Shown: positions 10,460-19,325, numbered from the stretch's first letter. The stretch is 64,000 bases of DNA from Weissella fangxianensis (GCF_024718545.1 NZ_JAMXDB010000002.1:1-64000), one strand, 5' to 3'. Notes: generated by a model from the sequence alone, not told the origin. Made by a program: numbers and translations.

Positions 10460-11260
10460 CTATATTTGAATCAATTGCGTTGCAACGGACGGATCCGTAT
10501 CTAATAAACCGAAATCATGATCAACACCAAAATCGTGTTCCTCTAATACTGATTGTACGGTTAAGTGCGCCAGTGGTTTTTGGTTGTTTTCTTGACTTAA
10601 GTGTCCTAAATAGACATGTTTTGTACGATTACCAAGAATTTGGGTCAAAGCTAATGCACCATCCTCATTAGACAAATGACCTTGATCACTCAAAATACGT
10701 TGTTTCAATGGCCAAGCATAACTGCCCATGCGTAACATTTCATAATCATGGTTGGCTTCCATTAGAATAGCATCCGAATTTTTAATCACACCAATCGTCC
10801 GGTCATTCACGTACCCGGTATCCGTTAACATAGCAAACGTTTTATTATCATGGTGGAAGGCGTAAAATTGTGGGTCAGCCGCATCATGAGATACACTGAA
10901 ACTCTCAATATCCAAGTCCCCCATTAATTTCGTTCGTCCTGGCTCAAATAATTGCATCTGATCTGGATTGATTTTACCAATCTTATTCTGCATGGCCGCC
11001 CATGTCTTTTGATTAGCATAAATATCCATACCATATTTACGGGCCAAAACACCAACGCCTGCAATATGATCACTATGTTCATGGGTCACAAACAAAGCAT
11101 CCACATCTGTCAGGGACCGTCCTATCTGAGCCATCAAACCAGCTATTTTCTTACCAGATAATCCTGCGTCCACCAGTATATTATGCTGTGGCGTTTCAAT
11201 AAACGTCACATTACCTTTACTACCAGATGCTAACATTGATACTTTAAAATCGTTCGCCAT
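10460..11260 (-). CDS. walJ: Metallo-beta-lactamase-fold hydrolase WalJ (YycJ)
   Basis: A metallo-beta-lactamase-fold phosphodiesterase/exonuclease encoded with the WalRK system. The metal motif THEHSDHIAG follows the typical ASGSKGN N-terminus, and DTGYV plus EANHDYEML supply further ligands. I start it at 11260 (266 residues): that ATG has AAGGAG eight bases upstream and gives the family N-terminus MANDFKVSMLASGSKGN. A longer frame to 11356 adds 32 residues with no family likeness. In Streptococcus the homologue is needed for correct response to cell-wall stress and replication-linked repair; the exact role here is inferred. Confidence 0.92.
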   Translation of the reverse strand: MANDFKVSMLASGSKGNVTFIETPQHNILVDAGLSGKKIAGLMAQIGRSLTDVDALFVTHEHSDHIAGVGVLARKYGMDIYANQKTWAAMQNKIGKINPDQMQLFEPGRTKLMGDLDIESFSVSHDAADPQFYAFHHDNKTFAMLTDTGYVNDRTIGVIKNSDAILMEANHDYEMLRMGSYAWPLKQRILSDQGHLSNEDGALALTQILGNRTKHVYLGHLSQENNQKPLAHLTVQSVLEEHDFGVDHDFGLLDTDPSVATQLIQI

Positions 11261-11431
11261 TCCTAACTCCTTACTAAATGAAAATACGACGTCTCTTGTC
11301 AAAGTATACTTAGAAGCCCGCAATCCACTAATTTCTGTGAGATTACGGGCAACCAAGAAAAGACAACGATGTCAACGCGCTTTTCATCTATGATTCCACT
11401 ATAAGTTATATTCTAACACGTGATGGAATAT

Positions 11432-12250
11432 TTATTTCATAATCGACCCATTTATTGCATTAACAGTAATCAGGGTCGTTTCTTTATTACTGGTTTCTAC
11501 CAGAAATTGCCAGACAGGGATAAAAATAATATCATCTTTGACTGTTGTTAATGGCGCATAACCTAATTTTGACAATTTAACCGTACTATTATTAGGTAAT
11601 TCATTGTATTGATATAAATTAATCAGGGCCTGTTTCTCAGAAATTAATTGCATATCATCTCGTAAGAACTGCAATTGATTAACATATTGCTGCTCGTATT
11701 TTTGTAGACGATGCTTACTATCAACTTCAAAAACGATTTGCGCCTGATTAGTCACAAGATTGTGGTTATCTGACGGCACTTTTTCCACATAAGCATAAAG
11801 CTTTGAGGCCGTATTTTCTTTAGCCCGCACAAGTTCGGTCATCTTCTGACTATATTGATACTCATCACCTTTAATAACCCGATTATCTTTAGCAACTAAT
11901 TTATCTAAAGCCACACGATCGCTATCTTCATCCGTACCTAATTGCACATCTGTGGCTGGTATGACTACCAATTGGTCATCTGAAAATAATGATTGCCAAC
12001 CTGACTTCAACTCTTTTTGCTGATTAGCAAGTTCTTGTTTACCACTTTTACCTGCCAAATACGAACCCGTATGGCGATTCTGTGACAACTTGCCATAGGA
12101 AATCCCATCATCACTCATTTCATCTAGTATTTGCTGGTCAGTCGTACGATTATCACTAAATGGATATTCCTGCACCCACTGCACACCTAGAAAAATATCT
12201 ACCGCAACGAATACTAACAAGAAGGCCGCTAAGACTTTTTTAAAATCCAT
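11432..12250 (-). CDS. walI: WalI (YycI) regulator of WalK
   Basis: A bitopic membrane protein that, with WalH, contacts the sensor kinase WalK and tunes its activity. It has a single N-terminal membrane segment (about 6-25) and an extracellular domain with the YycI fold. The product of 272 residues is typical. It begins immediately after the WalH stop codon (adjacent bases), so translation is coupled. Identification rests mainly on position, length and topology; WalI sequences are weakly conserved. Confidence 0.88.
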   Translation of the reverse strand: MDFKKVLAAFLLVFVAVDIFLGVQWVQEYPFSDNRTTDQQILDEMSDDGISYGKLSQNRHTGSYLAGKSGKQELANQQKELKSGWQSLFSDDQLVVIPATDVQLGTDEDSDRVALDKLVAKDNRVIKGDEYQYSQKMTELVRAKENTASKLYAYVEKVPSDNHNLVTNQAQIVFEVDSKHRLQKYEQQYVNQLQFLRDDMQLISEKQALINLYQYNELPNNSTVKLSKLGYAPLTTVKDDIIFIPVWQFLVETSNKETTLITVNAINGSIMK

Positions 12251-13576
12251 TTAATGACCTCCCTGCTCACTTTTAACTTGATCATTGACTGACCGCCAAA
12301 CATGGCCTTGTTCAAAGCACCATTCTGGGTGCAATGTAACTATTTGATTATCCGTGTCTAATTGCCAACGATAGCCAATTGTCATTTGCTCAATATCATC
12401 CTTAGAGACACCAACGCTTTGTAATTTGGTCATTGCATCGGTCATCGGCTCAAGATTAACTTGGTTTTTTTGATCCGTCGGCAGTGGTACCCGCAATGAA
12501 TATTGCGACATACCAATTCGTTCATGGTTATTAGGTAATTGTTTGACGCGTACAGTCCCATACGTTGTCTGGCCAAAAATTGGCAAGCCATTAACAAACA
12601 AACGATAGGTTAAAGTTTGGCCTTTGTTGTGTTCTTCAAAATAATATAAATTATCGGCATTTTGATGCAACCGCAGCAACCAGCGATAGCCTTCATTTTG
12701 TCGCTGGCTGAGACTGTTTACATTACGATTAATATTATAAGCATCGTAATTAATAAGCCCCGTTGTTATGTTATGTTGCATCCGGCGGTTATCACCGTTC
12801 GAATACGTTAAAATTTCTTGACCATTGTTAACATCACGCGTACCACCATCTGAAAACAGTTTGGTCAATCTTGACACCGTACTGTCGACATCTAGTAAAT
12901 AACTGTAACTTTGCAAGTTAACCGACGTTGTTGTGGCCGCCATCACATGTTTACCAATCCACTGGTAACTGACGTCAGCCGTCTTTTTGCCTGGTTTTAG
13001 ATGTTGCAACTTTTTTGGCGCATTTGAAATTTGATAAGTATATCGTTTACGATGTCGATCATCGTAAAAATAGAATTTATTACTATCACCTTGCGGCACC
13101 TGCACATGATTAACCGTTGCATTATTAGCTAGCTTGATATGCTTACCAAAAATAGACTTGATCACATGTCCAGAAACCGCATCGGGAAAGGTCATCACAA
13201 TTGACTTTTCTTGAGAAAGCGAATCAAGATAATTTTGTTTTTTTAAGACCTCGCTCGATTTATAGCCAGCATCCCAATTTTTTACACGATCAACAATTTT
13301 GGCATATAACGTCCGATAATCAATCACACTGATTTTTTTGTCTGATTGATTGAAAACCATTTGCGAAATGCTATAAACACTTGTTAAGTTTTCACCAGTC
13401 GCATTTTCTTGGGCCGCTTCATTAGCTCTTTGTTGCTTCGTAGACTGACCAGGACTATACCATAATTGAATCGATAGGAATATGCTGATCAGTATCGCAA
13501 TAATCAAAGCAATAATCACACCATAGCGTTGCCTGAAATATCTAATATTAACTCGCCATTGCTTATTCTTCTTCAT
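12251..13576 (-). CDS. walH: WalH (YycH) regulator of WalK
   Basis: The partner of WalI in controlling WalK. One N-terminal membrane helix (about 15-35) precedes a large extracytoplasmic YycH domain. The gene overlaps the 3' end of walK, so several ATG starts are possible (13603, 13600, 13588, 13576). I prefer 13576 because the basic MKKNKQWR leader directly before the membrane helix looks natural, but no start has a strong ribosome site and re-initiation after walK is likely. With 13576 the overlap is 14 bases and the product 441 residues. Confidence 0.87.
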   Translation of the reverse strand: MKKNKQWRVNIRYFRQRYGVIIALIIAILISIFLSIQLWYSPGQSTKQQRANEAAQENATGENLTSVYSISQMVFNQSDKKISVIDYRTLYAKIVDRVKNWDAGYKSSEVLKKQNYLDSLSQEKSIVMTFPDAVSGHVIKSIFGKHIKLANNATVNHVQVPQGDSNKFYFYDDRHRKRYTYQISNAPKKLQHLKPGKKTADVSYQWIGKHVMAATTTSVNLQSYSYLLDVDSTVSRLTKLFSDGGTRDVNNGQEILTYSNGDNRRMQHNITTGLINYDAYNINRNVNSLSQRQNEGYRWLLRLHQNADNLYYFEEHNKGQTLTYRLFVNGLPIFGQTTYGTVRVKQLPNNHERIGMSQYSLRVPLPTDQKNQVNLEPMTDAMTKLQSVGVSKDDIEQMTIGYRWQLDTDNQIVTLHPEWCFEQGHVWRSVNDQVKSEQGGH

Positions 13577-15446
13577 CCCAAGCACCATCGTCCCATTCAT
13601 CATCTAATTCATCGTATGGCTCATATGGTAACGCAATTGAAAATGTTGAACCTTCACCTTCAGTTGATTCTACCCATACGCGACCACCAAAGCGCTCGAT
13701 AATTTCCTTTGAGATAGCCAATCCAAGTCCGGTACCGCCTTGTGCTCTAGAGCGTGCTTTATCAACACGGAAAAAGCGATCAAAAATTTGTTTCATGTTT
13801 GCCTTTGGAATACCTAAACCTTGATCAGTAATACTCAAAACAACTTCACTATCACGATCTTCCAAGCGAGCAGTAATAACACCACCATCAGGTGAATACT
13901 TAATCGCATTGTTCATAATATTATCAATAACCTGCGTGAATTTCGACGTATCAATTTCTACCCATATTTGCAGCTGAGGAATCATACGCTTAATCGTATA
14001 ATATTTTTCCGGCTTATCATCATTGGCAATAATCATATCAAAACGATCCAAAATGTAATTAAACAATTCGGCAATATTAATATACTCTTCCTCAATCTTC
14101 ATTGTCCCTGAATCCATACGCGACAATTCTAGTAAATCATTAATCATATGAATCATACGAGTTGTTTCATCCTGAGCAACATGAAGGAAACTATGAGCAA
14201 TTTCAGGATCATCCACTGCGCCATCTTGTAAGGCATCAACATATGACTTAACAGAAGTTAACGGTGTCCGTAATTCGTGTGAAACATTAGAAACGAACTG
14301 GCGGCGCTCACGTTCAGTACGTTGTTGTTCCGTGACATCATGCAGTACGATCACTAATCCTGAAATGAAGCCAGATGACCGTTCAATCAGACTGAAGTAT
14401 GCTCGAATCATCAATGGATGTTCATCAGTACTAAAATCTAATAACAACTCATGTCGATTATCTAACAAATCGCGTAAACTATATTTATCAGCAATACGTA
14501 AAACGTCCAAAATTGAGCGTCCATTAGCCGTTTTATTTTCTGATATACCTGTCATCCGTAAAGCAGCAATATTGATAATATTGATATTACCGCGTCGATC
14601 CGTGGCAATGACCCCATCAGTCATGTGTTCCAAAACAGAGTCTAGACGTCGACGTTCAAAATCCATCGAATTAGTCGTTTCTTCGATTCGTTCAGCTAAG
14701 ACATTCACATCTTGCGCTAACTTACCAATTTCATCATTTGTGCGAACCACAATACCACCAGAATAATCTCCTTGGGCAATTTTCGCCGTTCTGGCACTAA
14801 TTTCAGCAATTGGTCGTGTAATACTACGCGAAATAAAGATCGCCATAATAATCCCCAAAACAACTGCGAAAACTAACGAAGCAAAATAAATGTATGATAT
14901 CTTCGTCAAATTATCGTAAACCGACTCTAGGCTAGCACGCACAATAACGACACCAACCACGTTACTTTCTCCGTTGACTGTACTAACCAGCGGTTTAACA
15001 ACTAACTGATAACGTGTCCCATTATTAGTAACAATGGGATTTTTCTGATATTTATTACCGTTAATAGCTGCCTTAATATTTTTATCAGTTGTCTTTTGGC
15101 CAATTTCATCTTGATTATTGACATCATCGGTTCCGCGTAATACCCCCGCCGTGTCAAAAACTTGAACCTCTGAAATCGCAGCGTTGTTCGTCGAATTCAG
15201 AATTGTATGCACATTCTGGTTCACTTTCGATTGGCTATTACTAGCTAACTGTTGTGTCAAAGAGTCATCAACATACGCAGGCAAGGCAATTTGATCACGA
15301 AAAGATGCTAAACTTTGCTGTTCTAATTGGCGCACAAAAAAAGCACCCACTAATTCCAATGTAACAATTAATGTTAGCGTAAATACTAGTGCAATTTTAA
15401 AGTGAATGGATGAAAAAAAGCGACGCCATCTGCGACTACTTTGCAT
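13563..15446 (-). CDS. walK: Sensor histidine kinase WalK
   Basis: The essential sensor kinase that matches cell-wall hydrolase expression to growth. Domain order in 627 residues: membrane helix about 15-36, an extracytoplasmic PAS-like domain to about 180, membrane helix about 183-206, HAMP, a cytoplasmic PAS near 265-375, HisKA with the phospho-acceptor His in SNVSHELRTPLTSVKSY, then HATPase with N box and G boxes (GLGIPK, GTGLGLAIS). The very C-terminus is acidic (DELDDEWDDGAWDEEE). Upstream comes AAGAAAGG as ribosome site. A strong hairpin separates it from walR. Confidence 0.96.
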   Translation of the reverse strand: MQSSRRWRRFFSSIHFKIALVFTLTLIVTLELVGAFFVRQLEQQSLASFRDQIALPAYVDDSLTQQLASNSQSKVNQNVHTILNSTNNAAISEVQVFDTAGVLRGTDDVNNQDEIGQKTTDKNIKAAINGNKYQKNPIVTNNGTRYQLVVKPLVSTVNGESNVVGVVIVRASLESVYDNLTKISYIYFASLVFAVVLGIIMAIFISRSITRPIAEISARTAKIAQGDYSGGIVVRTNDEIGKLAQDVNVLAERIEETTNSMDFERRRLDSVLEHMTDGVIATDRRGNINIINIAALRMTGISENKTANGRSILDVLRIADKYSLRDLLDNRHELLLDFSTDEHPLMIRAYFSLIERSSGFISGLVIVLHDVTEQQRTERERRQFVSNVSHELRTPLTSVKSYVDALQDGAVDDPEIAHSFLHVAQDETTRMIHMINDLLELSRMDSGTMKIEEEYINIAELFNYILDRFDMIIANDDKPEKYYTIKRMIPQLQIWVEIDTSKFTQVIDNIMNNAIKYSPDGGVITARLEDRDSEVVLSITDQGLGIPKANMKQIFDRFFRVDKARSRAQGGTGLGLAISKEIIERFGGRVWVESTEGEGSTFSIALPYEPYDELDDEWDDGAWDEEE

Positions 15447-15470
15447 AAATATTGCCTTTCTTAATTACAA

Positions 15471-15511
15471 AAAAGGCTAGTCCATGCCATTCGGCAAGGC
15501 ACTAGCCTTTT
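15471..15511 (-). terminator. Terminator-like hairpin between walR and walK
   Basis: An 11-bp stem (15471-15481 with 15501-15511) is followed on the minus strand by six T residues. It stands between the walR stop and the walK start, so it should reduce read-through into walK and the genes after it. Confidence 0.8.
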
Positions 15512-15522
15512 AATTTAATGAT

Positions 15523-16227
15523 CTATTCTTCTGAAGCTTTCAGGTAATAACCAACACCTCGACGTGTCATCAAAATTTGTGGATGACTTGGGGTTTCTTC
15601 AATTTTTTCACGAATACGTCGTACGGTAACATCTACTGTACGTACATCACCAAAATAATCATAACCCCATACCGTTTGTAGTAAGTCATCACGTGTCATA
15701 ACTTGTCCAATATGTTTTGACAAATGATGCAATAATTCAAATTCACGGTGGGTCAATTCGATATCTTGTCCGTTTTTAGAAACCATATAGGCATCGGGGT
15801 GGATAGTTAATGCACCGATTTTAATATCACTACTATCGTCGATTTGACCTGATTGACCAGAAACTGGTGATTGGCGACGTAAATTAGCCTTTATTCGCGC
15901 CAATAATTCTCGATTTGAAAAAGGCTTTGTGACGTAATCATCTGCACCCATTTCTAATCCAAGCACTTTGTCAATTTCCGAATCCTTAGCAGTAACCATA
16001 ATCACCGGTGTCTGAGATTTTGTCCGAATTTGACGTAATACTTCAGTTCCTTCAACTTCAGGTAACATTTGATCAAGCAAAACCAAGTCTGGTTCCTCAC
16101 TCTCAAATAAATCTAAAGCTTCACGACCATCCATCGCCACAGCGACATCATAACCTTCTTTAGTTAAATTAAATTTTATAATATCTGAGATAGGCTTTTC
16201 GTCATCTACGACCAATATTTTACTCAT
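15523..16227 (-). CDS. walR: Response regulator WalR
   Basis: An OmpR/PhoB-family DNA-binding regulator phosphorylated by WalK; it controls murein hydrolases. The receiver domain (about 1-120) has the acidic pocket in VVDDE, the phospho-acceptor Asp in LVLLDQMLP near 53 and the conserved Lys in VTKPFSN. The winged-helix domain (about 135-232) ends with the [12 protein letters not shown] and RGVGYYL motifs. I choose the ATG at 16227; a GTG one codon earlier is too close to the GGGAGG ribosome site. Being first of the operon it is followed by a hairpin that can uncouple it from walK. Confidence 0.96.
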   Translation of the reverse strand: MSKILVVDDEKPISDIIKFNLTKEGYDVAVAMDGREALDLFESEEPDLVLLDQMLPEVEGTEVLRQIRTKSQTPVIMVTAKDSEIDKVLGLEMGADDYVTKPFSNRELLARIKANLRRQSPVSGQSGQIDDSSDIKIGALTIHPDAYMVSKNGQDIELTHREFELLHHLSKHIGQVMTRDDLLQTVWGYDYFGDVRTVDVTVRRIREKIEETPSHPQILMTRRGVGYYLKASEE

Positions 16228-16415
16228 CACTATATCCTCCCAGGAGTGGGTCTCTGCTTGATATTATATCATGCAAGTAGGTTTTACCAAAATAATACTT
16301 TATCAAAAATTTAAAAAAACAATAAAAGCGGCCCAACAACCCTAACTTTTAACATATTTTCCATCGTCAAAGCTACTGACTGTGCCAAAAATAATAGCAT
16401 TTTCCCATTTATCAC

Positions 16416-16444
16416 TTGCTTTATTTTTTCACAGATGGTATATT
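16416..16444 (+). promoter_or_regulatory. Promoter of tRNA-Lys copy 1
   Basis: TTGCTT (16416-16421), a 17-bp spacer and TATATT (16439-16444). The same TTGCnT-17-TATATT layout precedes the other two copies of this tRNA gene. Confidence 0.75.
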
Positions 16445-16478
16445 GTTATTCGTTGTTGCGAAACAGCATTATTCACTT

Positions 16479-16551
16479 GGACAAGTAGCTCAGTTGGTAG
16501 AGCAACGGACTCTTAATCCGTGGGTCCAGGGTTCGAGCCCCTGCTTGTCCA
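16479..16551 (+). tRNA. tRNA-Lys (CTT), copy 1
   Basis: A 73-base cloverleaf: acceptor GGACAAG pairs with CTTGTCC, D stem GCTC/GAGC, anticodon loop CTCTTAA giving anticodon CTT, and T loop TTCGAGC. CCA is not encoded. The mature sequence is identical to two further copies 2.5 kb away. Confidence 0.97.
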
Positions 16552-16560
16552 CTAATATTG

Positions 16561-16592
16561 AAAACCGTCGGGATTTTTATTCCGACGGTTTT
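16561..16592 (+). terminator. Terminator between tRNA-Lys 1 and the guaB paralogue
   Basis: An 11-bp stem (16561-16571 with 16582-16592) is flanked by A and T runs, so it can serve the tRNA on the plus strand and the IMPDH-like gene on the minus strand. Confidence 0.9.
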
Positions 16593-16608
16593 TTACTAAT
16601 TATCGTTA

Positions 16609-17499
16609 TTAACCTTTACCACCATTCGTTCTAACTGAGCCATGATGGTAATTTGGCGCATCCTTAATTGATGCAATATCATGCGGGTGACTTTCAGCTA
16701 AACCAGCTGAAGTAATTTGTACAAACTGTGCTTTTTGACGTAACGTTTCAACATTCTCTGATCCAGTGTACCCCATGCCTGATCGCAAACCACCACTAAT
16801 TTGAAAAAGATTATCAGAAATACTATCGGTAATCAATTTTTCATCAATCATCGTCGCCACCGCACCAGCAGCTAATGTCTTAACCACATCACCAGTATAT
16901 TGAATATTCGAACCAAGAATAACACTTTTATCAAACTTGGCCGCTTGTTCTACAAAATTCATAACAGTGGTAAGCGTATGATGCAATGGCTGACTAGTTG
17001 TTGTTCCAATAATAACCGTGTCTGCACCTGCTAATAATGATTGCTTTGCAATTTCCAAATCATTTATTGGGCCAGCCCATATCGGCAATGCTGTATGCCT
17101 ATGTTTAATATCAATAATATTATTTCCTAAAAGTTTTTGATCGGCCGTAGGTAAAATTTGAATCACATCCGTCCCGGCTTGGACCAGTTCATTAACCGTT
17201 ATCATTAATTGATCATTAGCCATTACTGATGTACCAACTAAATAATGGTTATTTATCTGCTTAATGGTTGCCACGTTTTCGGGCGTTGATAAGTGTTCTG
17301 GTAATATCGCCAGAGTACCCGCTTCAGCAAACTTGATGGCTCTTGATAATGTTGCAAATTTTGTTGCCCCAATAACCGGAATTGATAATTTAATATTTTT
17401 AGCAACTTGGGCACTAATATCAATCTCATTGGGTAATACATCCGATGCACTCGGTACCAGTAAGACCCCATCAAGTCCTAGTCCATTATGGCTAAACAT
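16609..17499 (-). CDS. IMPDH/GMPR-family paralogue without catalytic residues
   Basis: A 296-residue protein with the IMP dehydrogenase TIM-barrel fold but no visible active site. The segment that should hold the Cys loop reads GADTVIIGTTTSQPLHH instead of the GPGSICTTR seen in the neighbouring GuaB, the DSAHGHS motif is replaced (QILPTADQK), and no Arg-Tyr flap is present. The C-terminus is very well conserved: GGLRSGMGYTGSENVETL, AQFVQITSAGLAESHPHD and DAPNYH, the segment that in full IMPDHs contributes to the monovalent-cation site of the adjacent subunit. Its ATG overlaps the guaB stop as TAATG, with GGAGG inside the end of guaB, so it is translationally coupled. I infer a structural or regulatory partner of GuaB. 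Confidence 0.8.
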   Translation of the reverse strand: MFSHNGLGLDGVLLVPSASDVLPNEIDISAQVAKNIKLSIPVIGATKFATLSRAIKFAEAGTLAILPEHLSTPENVATIKQINNHYLVGTSVMANDQLMITVNELVQAGTDVIQILPTADQKLLGNNIIDIKHRHTALPIWAGPINDLEIAKQSLLAGADTVIIGTTTSQPLHHTLTTVMNFVEQAAKFDKSVILGSNIQYTGDVVKTLAAGAVATMIDEKLITDSISDNLFQISGGLRSGMGYTGSENVETLRQKAQFVQITSAGLAESHPHDIASIKDAPNYHHGSVRTNGGKG

Positions 17500-18650
17500 T
17501 ATACAAGTTCCTCCTTATTTTGTATGATTCGAACATTCTGTGGCACGCTGGCATAATCTTGTGTATCTGTCATAGCTATCAGGCGACCATTCTTAGCAGC
17601 TTGTGAGATAGCGTGAAACCCACCATTAATCAAATTTTTGGCTACCACTGCTAATAATGGCTGCAACACATCAAGTAACGTGCCTTTGTACATCGTCTGC
17701 CCTTCAATGCCTTCTGGTACCATCTTATTGGCCTCGTTAACTTCGCCTTGAAAATAACGATCTTTTGATCCATTCTGCATGGCAGCAATTGATCCCATGC
17801 CTCGATAGGCTTTGAATCGGCGCCCACTCTTTTTATCCGTAAATACCTCACCAGGAGTTTCCAAAGTACCTGCAAGAACTGACCCTAACATAATCACGTG
17901 GCCACCAGCTAAAATAACTTTCGTCATATCTGTTGATGTTTTGACACCACCATCAGCAATAATGGCTTTCCCATATTCTTTGGCAGCTTCTGCTGCAGCG
18001 GCTATTGCTGAAATTTGGGGAACCCCCACCCCAGAAACCACCCGTGTTGTACAAATTGATCCAGGGCCAATGCCAACCTTAGCCACATCTGCACCAGCTT
18101 CATATAACGCAATTGCCCCAGCTTTTGTGGCAACATTACCGGCAATAATATTAATTTCAGGAAAAACATCACGAACTTCACGAATCTTACGTAAGACCCC
18201 TGCCGAATGTCCATGAGCTGAATCAAGTACAATTGCATCTGCACCAGCTGACACTAATTTTTCAACACGTTCAAGAGTATTTGATGTGACACCAACGGCA
18301 CCAGCAACTAATAAACGCCCCTGTTGGTCAACAGCTGCATTGACGTCACTATTTAAATCTACAGGCGCTTCTTTCACGAAACGAATCTCAGCTGCCTGAT
18401 CCGCAATCAACATATTTTTGTGAATCACACCGAGACCACCAAGCTTCGCTAAAGCAATTGCCATTGTCGATTCTGTGACCGTATCCATCGCAGCCGATAA
18501 GATTGGTTGATTTAACTTCAGCGTTGGCGTAAGAATTGTTTTCATAGATAGCCCATCTTCTTGATCATCCGCATAACTAATTGGTAACATAACGTCTTGA
18601 AAGGTTAACCCCATTGGTACAAATTTATTTGCAATACTATATTCAGCCAT
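17499..18650 (-). CDS. guaB: IMP dehydrogenase without CBS domains
   Basis: Oxidises IMP to XMP with NAD+, the rate-limiting step to GMP. At 383 residues it lacks the regulatory CBS pair: the chain runs from GGLGVIHKNM straight into the second part of the barrel. Catalytic parts are intact: AAMDTVTE near 54-61, DSAHGHS near 141-147, GPGSICTTR with the nucleophilic Cys near 202, YRGMGS, and the DRYFQ flap. Its C-terminal tail, however, departs from the family: where GGLRSGMGYTG and ESHPHD are expected it has NGGFHAISQAAKNGRL and an unrelated end. The coupled downstream gene carries exactly those missing elements. Expression is under a guanine-class riboswitch. Confidence 0.93.
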   Translation of the reverse strand: MAEYSIANKFVPMGLTFQDVMLPISYADDQEDGLSMKTILTPTLKLNQPILSAAMDTVTESTMAIALAKLGGLGVIHKNMLIADQAAEIRFVKEAPVDLNSDVNAAVDQQGRLLVAGAVGVTSNTLERVEKLVSAGADAIVLDSAHGHSAGVLRKIREVRDVFPEINIIAGNVATKAGAIALYEAGADVAKVGIGPGSICTTRVVSGVGVPQISAIAAAAEAAKEYGKAIIADGGVKTSTDMTKVILAGGHVIMLGSVLAGTLETPGEVFTDKKSGRRFKAYRGMGSIAAMQNGSKDRYFQGEVNEANKMVPEGIEGQTMYKGTLLDVLQPLLAVVAKNLINGGFHAISQAAKNGRLIAMTDTQDYASVPQNVRIIQNKEELV

Positions 18651-18670
18651 GTTTCCTCCATTTTTTTATA

Positions 18671-18713
18671 TAAAAAAAGCATTTGTAAGATTTTATAGAA
18701 TCCAACAAATGCT
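18671..18713 (-). terminator. Riboswitch-controlled terminator upstream of guaB
   Basis: A 9-bp stem (18679-18687 with 18705-18713), with an inner GATT/AATC pairing, is followed by a run of T on the minus strand just ahead of the guaB ribosome site. It is the expression platform of the purine aptamer. Confidence 0.88.
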
Positions 18714-18740
18714 AGTAAGATTGACAGTTTTACTAAACAG

Positions 18741-18814
18741 TTGTGGATTGTCGCCTATTATTGGGTAGGCGGTAGAAACTTGTTAGCCCATTTATCTAAC
18801 GATTAAATCTACAA
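18741..18814 (-). promoter_or_regulatory. Purine (guanine-type) riboswitch aptamer of guaB
   Basis: On the minus strand P1 is 18806-18814 with 18741-18749 (eight of nine paired), P2 is GTTAG/CTAAC, and P3 is GCCT/AGGC. The junction between P2 and P3 contains the hallmark AGTTTCTACC. The base at the specificity position of the last junction (GAC) is C, which indicates guanine or hypoxanthine rather than adenine. The following base is A rather than the usual U, and P3 is loosely formed, so the exact affinity is uncertain. Confidence 0.88.
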
Positions 18815-18893
18815 GGTAATTCATATTTATTTATCAAATGATTTTAATCATCTCCAGAAAAATGCAAGAACAAATTTTTTATAAAGAAAATTC

Positions 18894-18922
18894 TTGCATA
18901 CCTATGTTTCATATGGTATATT
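18894..18922 (+). promoter_or_regulatory. Promoter of tRNA-Lys copy 2
   Basis: TTGCAT (18894-18899), a 17-bp spacer and TATATT (18917-18922). The leader after it shares the TTGTTGTGAGACAATTAATT segment with copy 3. Confidence 0.78.
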
Positions 18923-18955
18923 AATATTTGTTGTTGTGAGACAATTAATTCATTT

Positions 18956-19028
18956 GGACAAGTAGCTCAGTTGGTAGAGCAACGGACTCTTAATCCGTGG
19001 GTCCAGGGTTCGAGCCCCTGCTTGTCCA
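18956..19028 (+). tRNA. tRNA-Lys (CTT), copy 2
   Basis: Identical in sequence to the copies at 16479 and 19139, with anticodon CTT and no encoded CCA. It is divergent from guaB. Confidence 0.97.
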
Positions 19029-19035
19029 CTAGTAA

Positions 19036-19064
19036 AGGCTGATATTAAATCAGTCTTTTTTTAT
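19036..19064 (+). terminator. Terminator of tRNA-Lys copy 2
   Basis: An 8-bp stem (19036-19043 with 19049-19056, one G-T) is followed by a T run. Confidence 0.75.
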
Positions 19065-19076
19065 TTTAAAAAACAC

Positions 19077-19105
19077 TTGCGTATATACTTATTATATGAT
19101 ATATT
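19077..19105 (+). promoter_or_regulatory. Promoter of tRNA-Lys copy 3
   Basis: TTGCGT (19077-19082), a 17-bp spacer and TATATT (19100-19105). Confidence 0.78.
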
Positions 19106-19138
19106 ATTATTTGTTGTTGCGAGACAATTAATTCACTT

Positions 19139-19211
19139 GGACAAGTAGCTCAGTTGGTAGAGCAACGGACTCTTAATCCGTGGGTCCAGGGTTCGAGCCC
19201 CTGCTTGTCCA
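19139..19211 (+). tRNA. tRNA-Lys (CTT), copy 3
   Basis: A 73-base gene identical to the other two, 110 bp after copy 2. It has its own promoter and terminator, so the copies are separate transcription units rather than one array. Confidence 0.97.
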
Positions 19212-19217
19212 CTACTT

Positions 19218-19252
19218 TAAAGGGAATGACTGTTAGGTCATTCCCCTTTTTT
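19218..19252 (+). terminator. Terminator of tRNA-Lys copy 3
   Basis: A stem of about 12 bp (19219-19230 with 19237-19248, one bulged C) is followed by T residues. Confidence 0.82.
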
Positions 19253-19325
19253 GTGCCTAAAAATCATTCATAATAACCTTTTTACTCTTCGCAAAACCTC
19301 TTGCCTATGTCACTACTTGCATACT

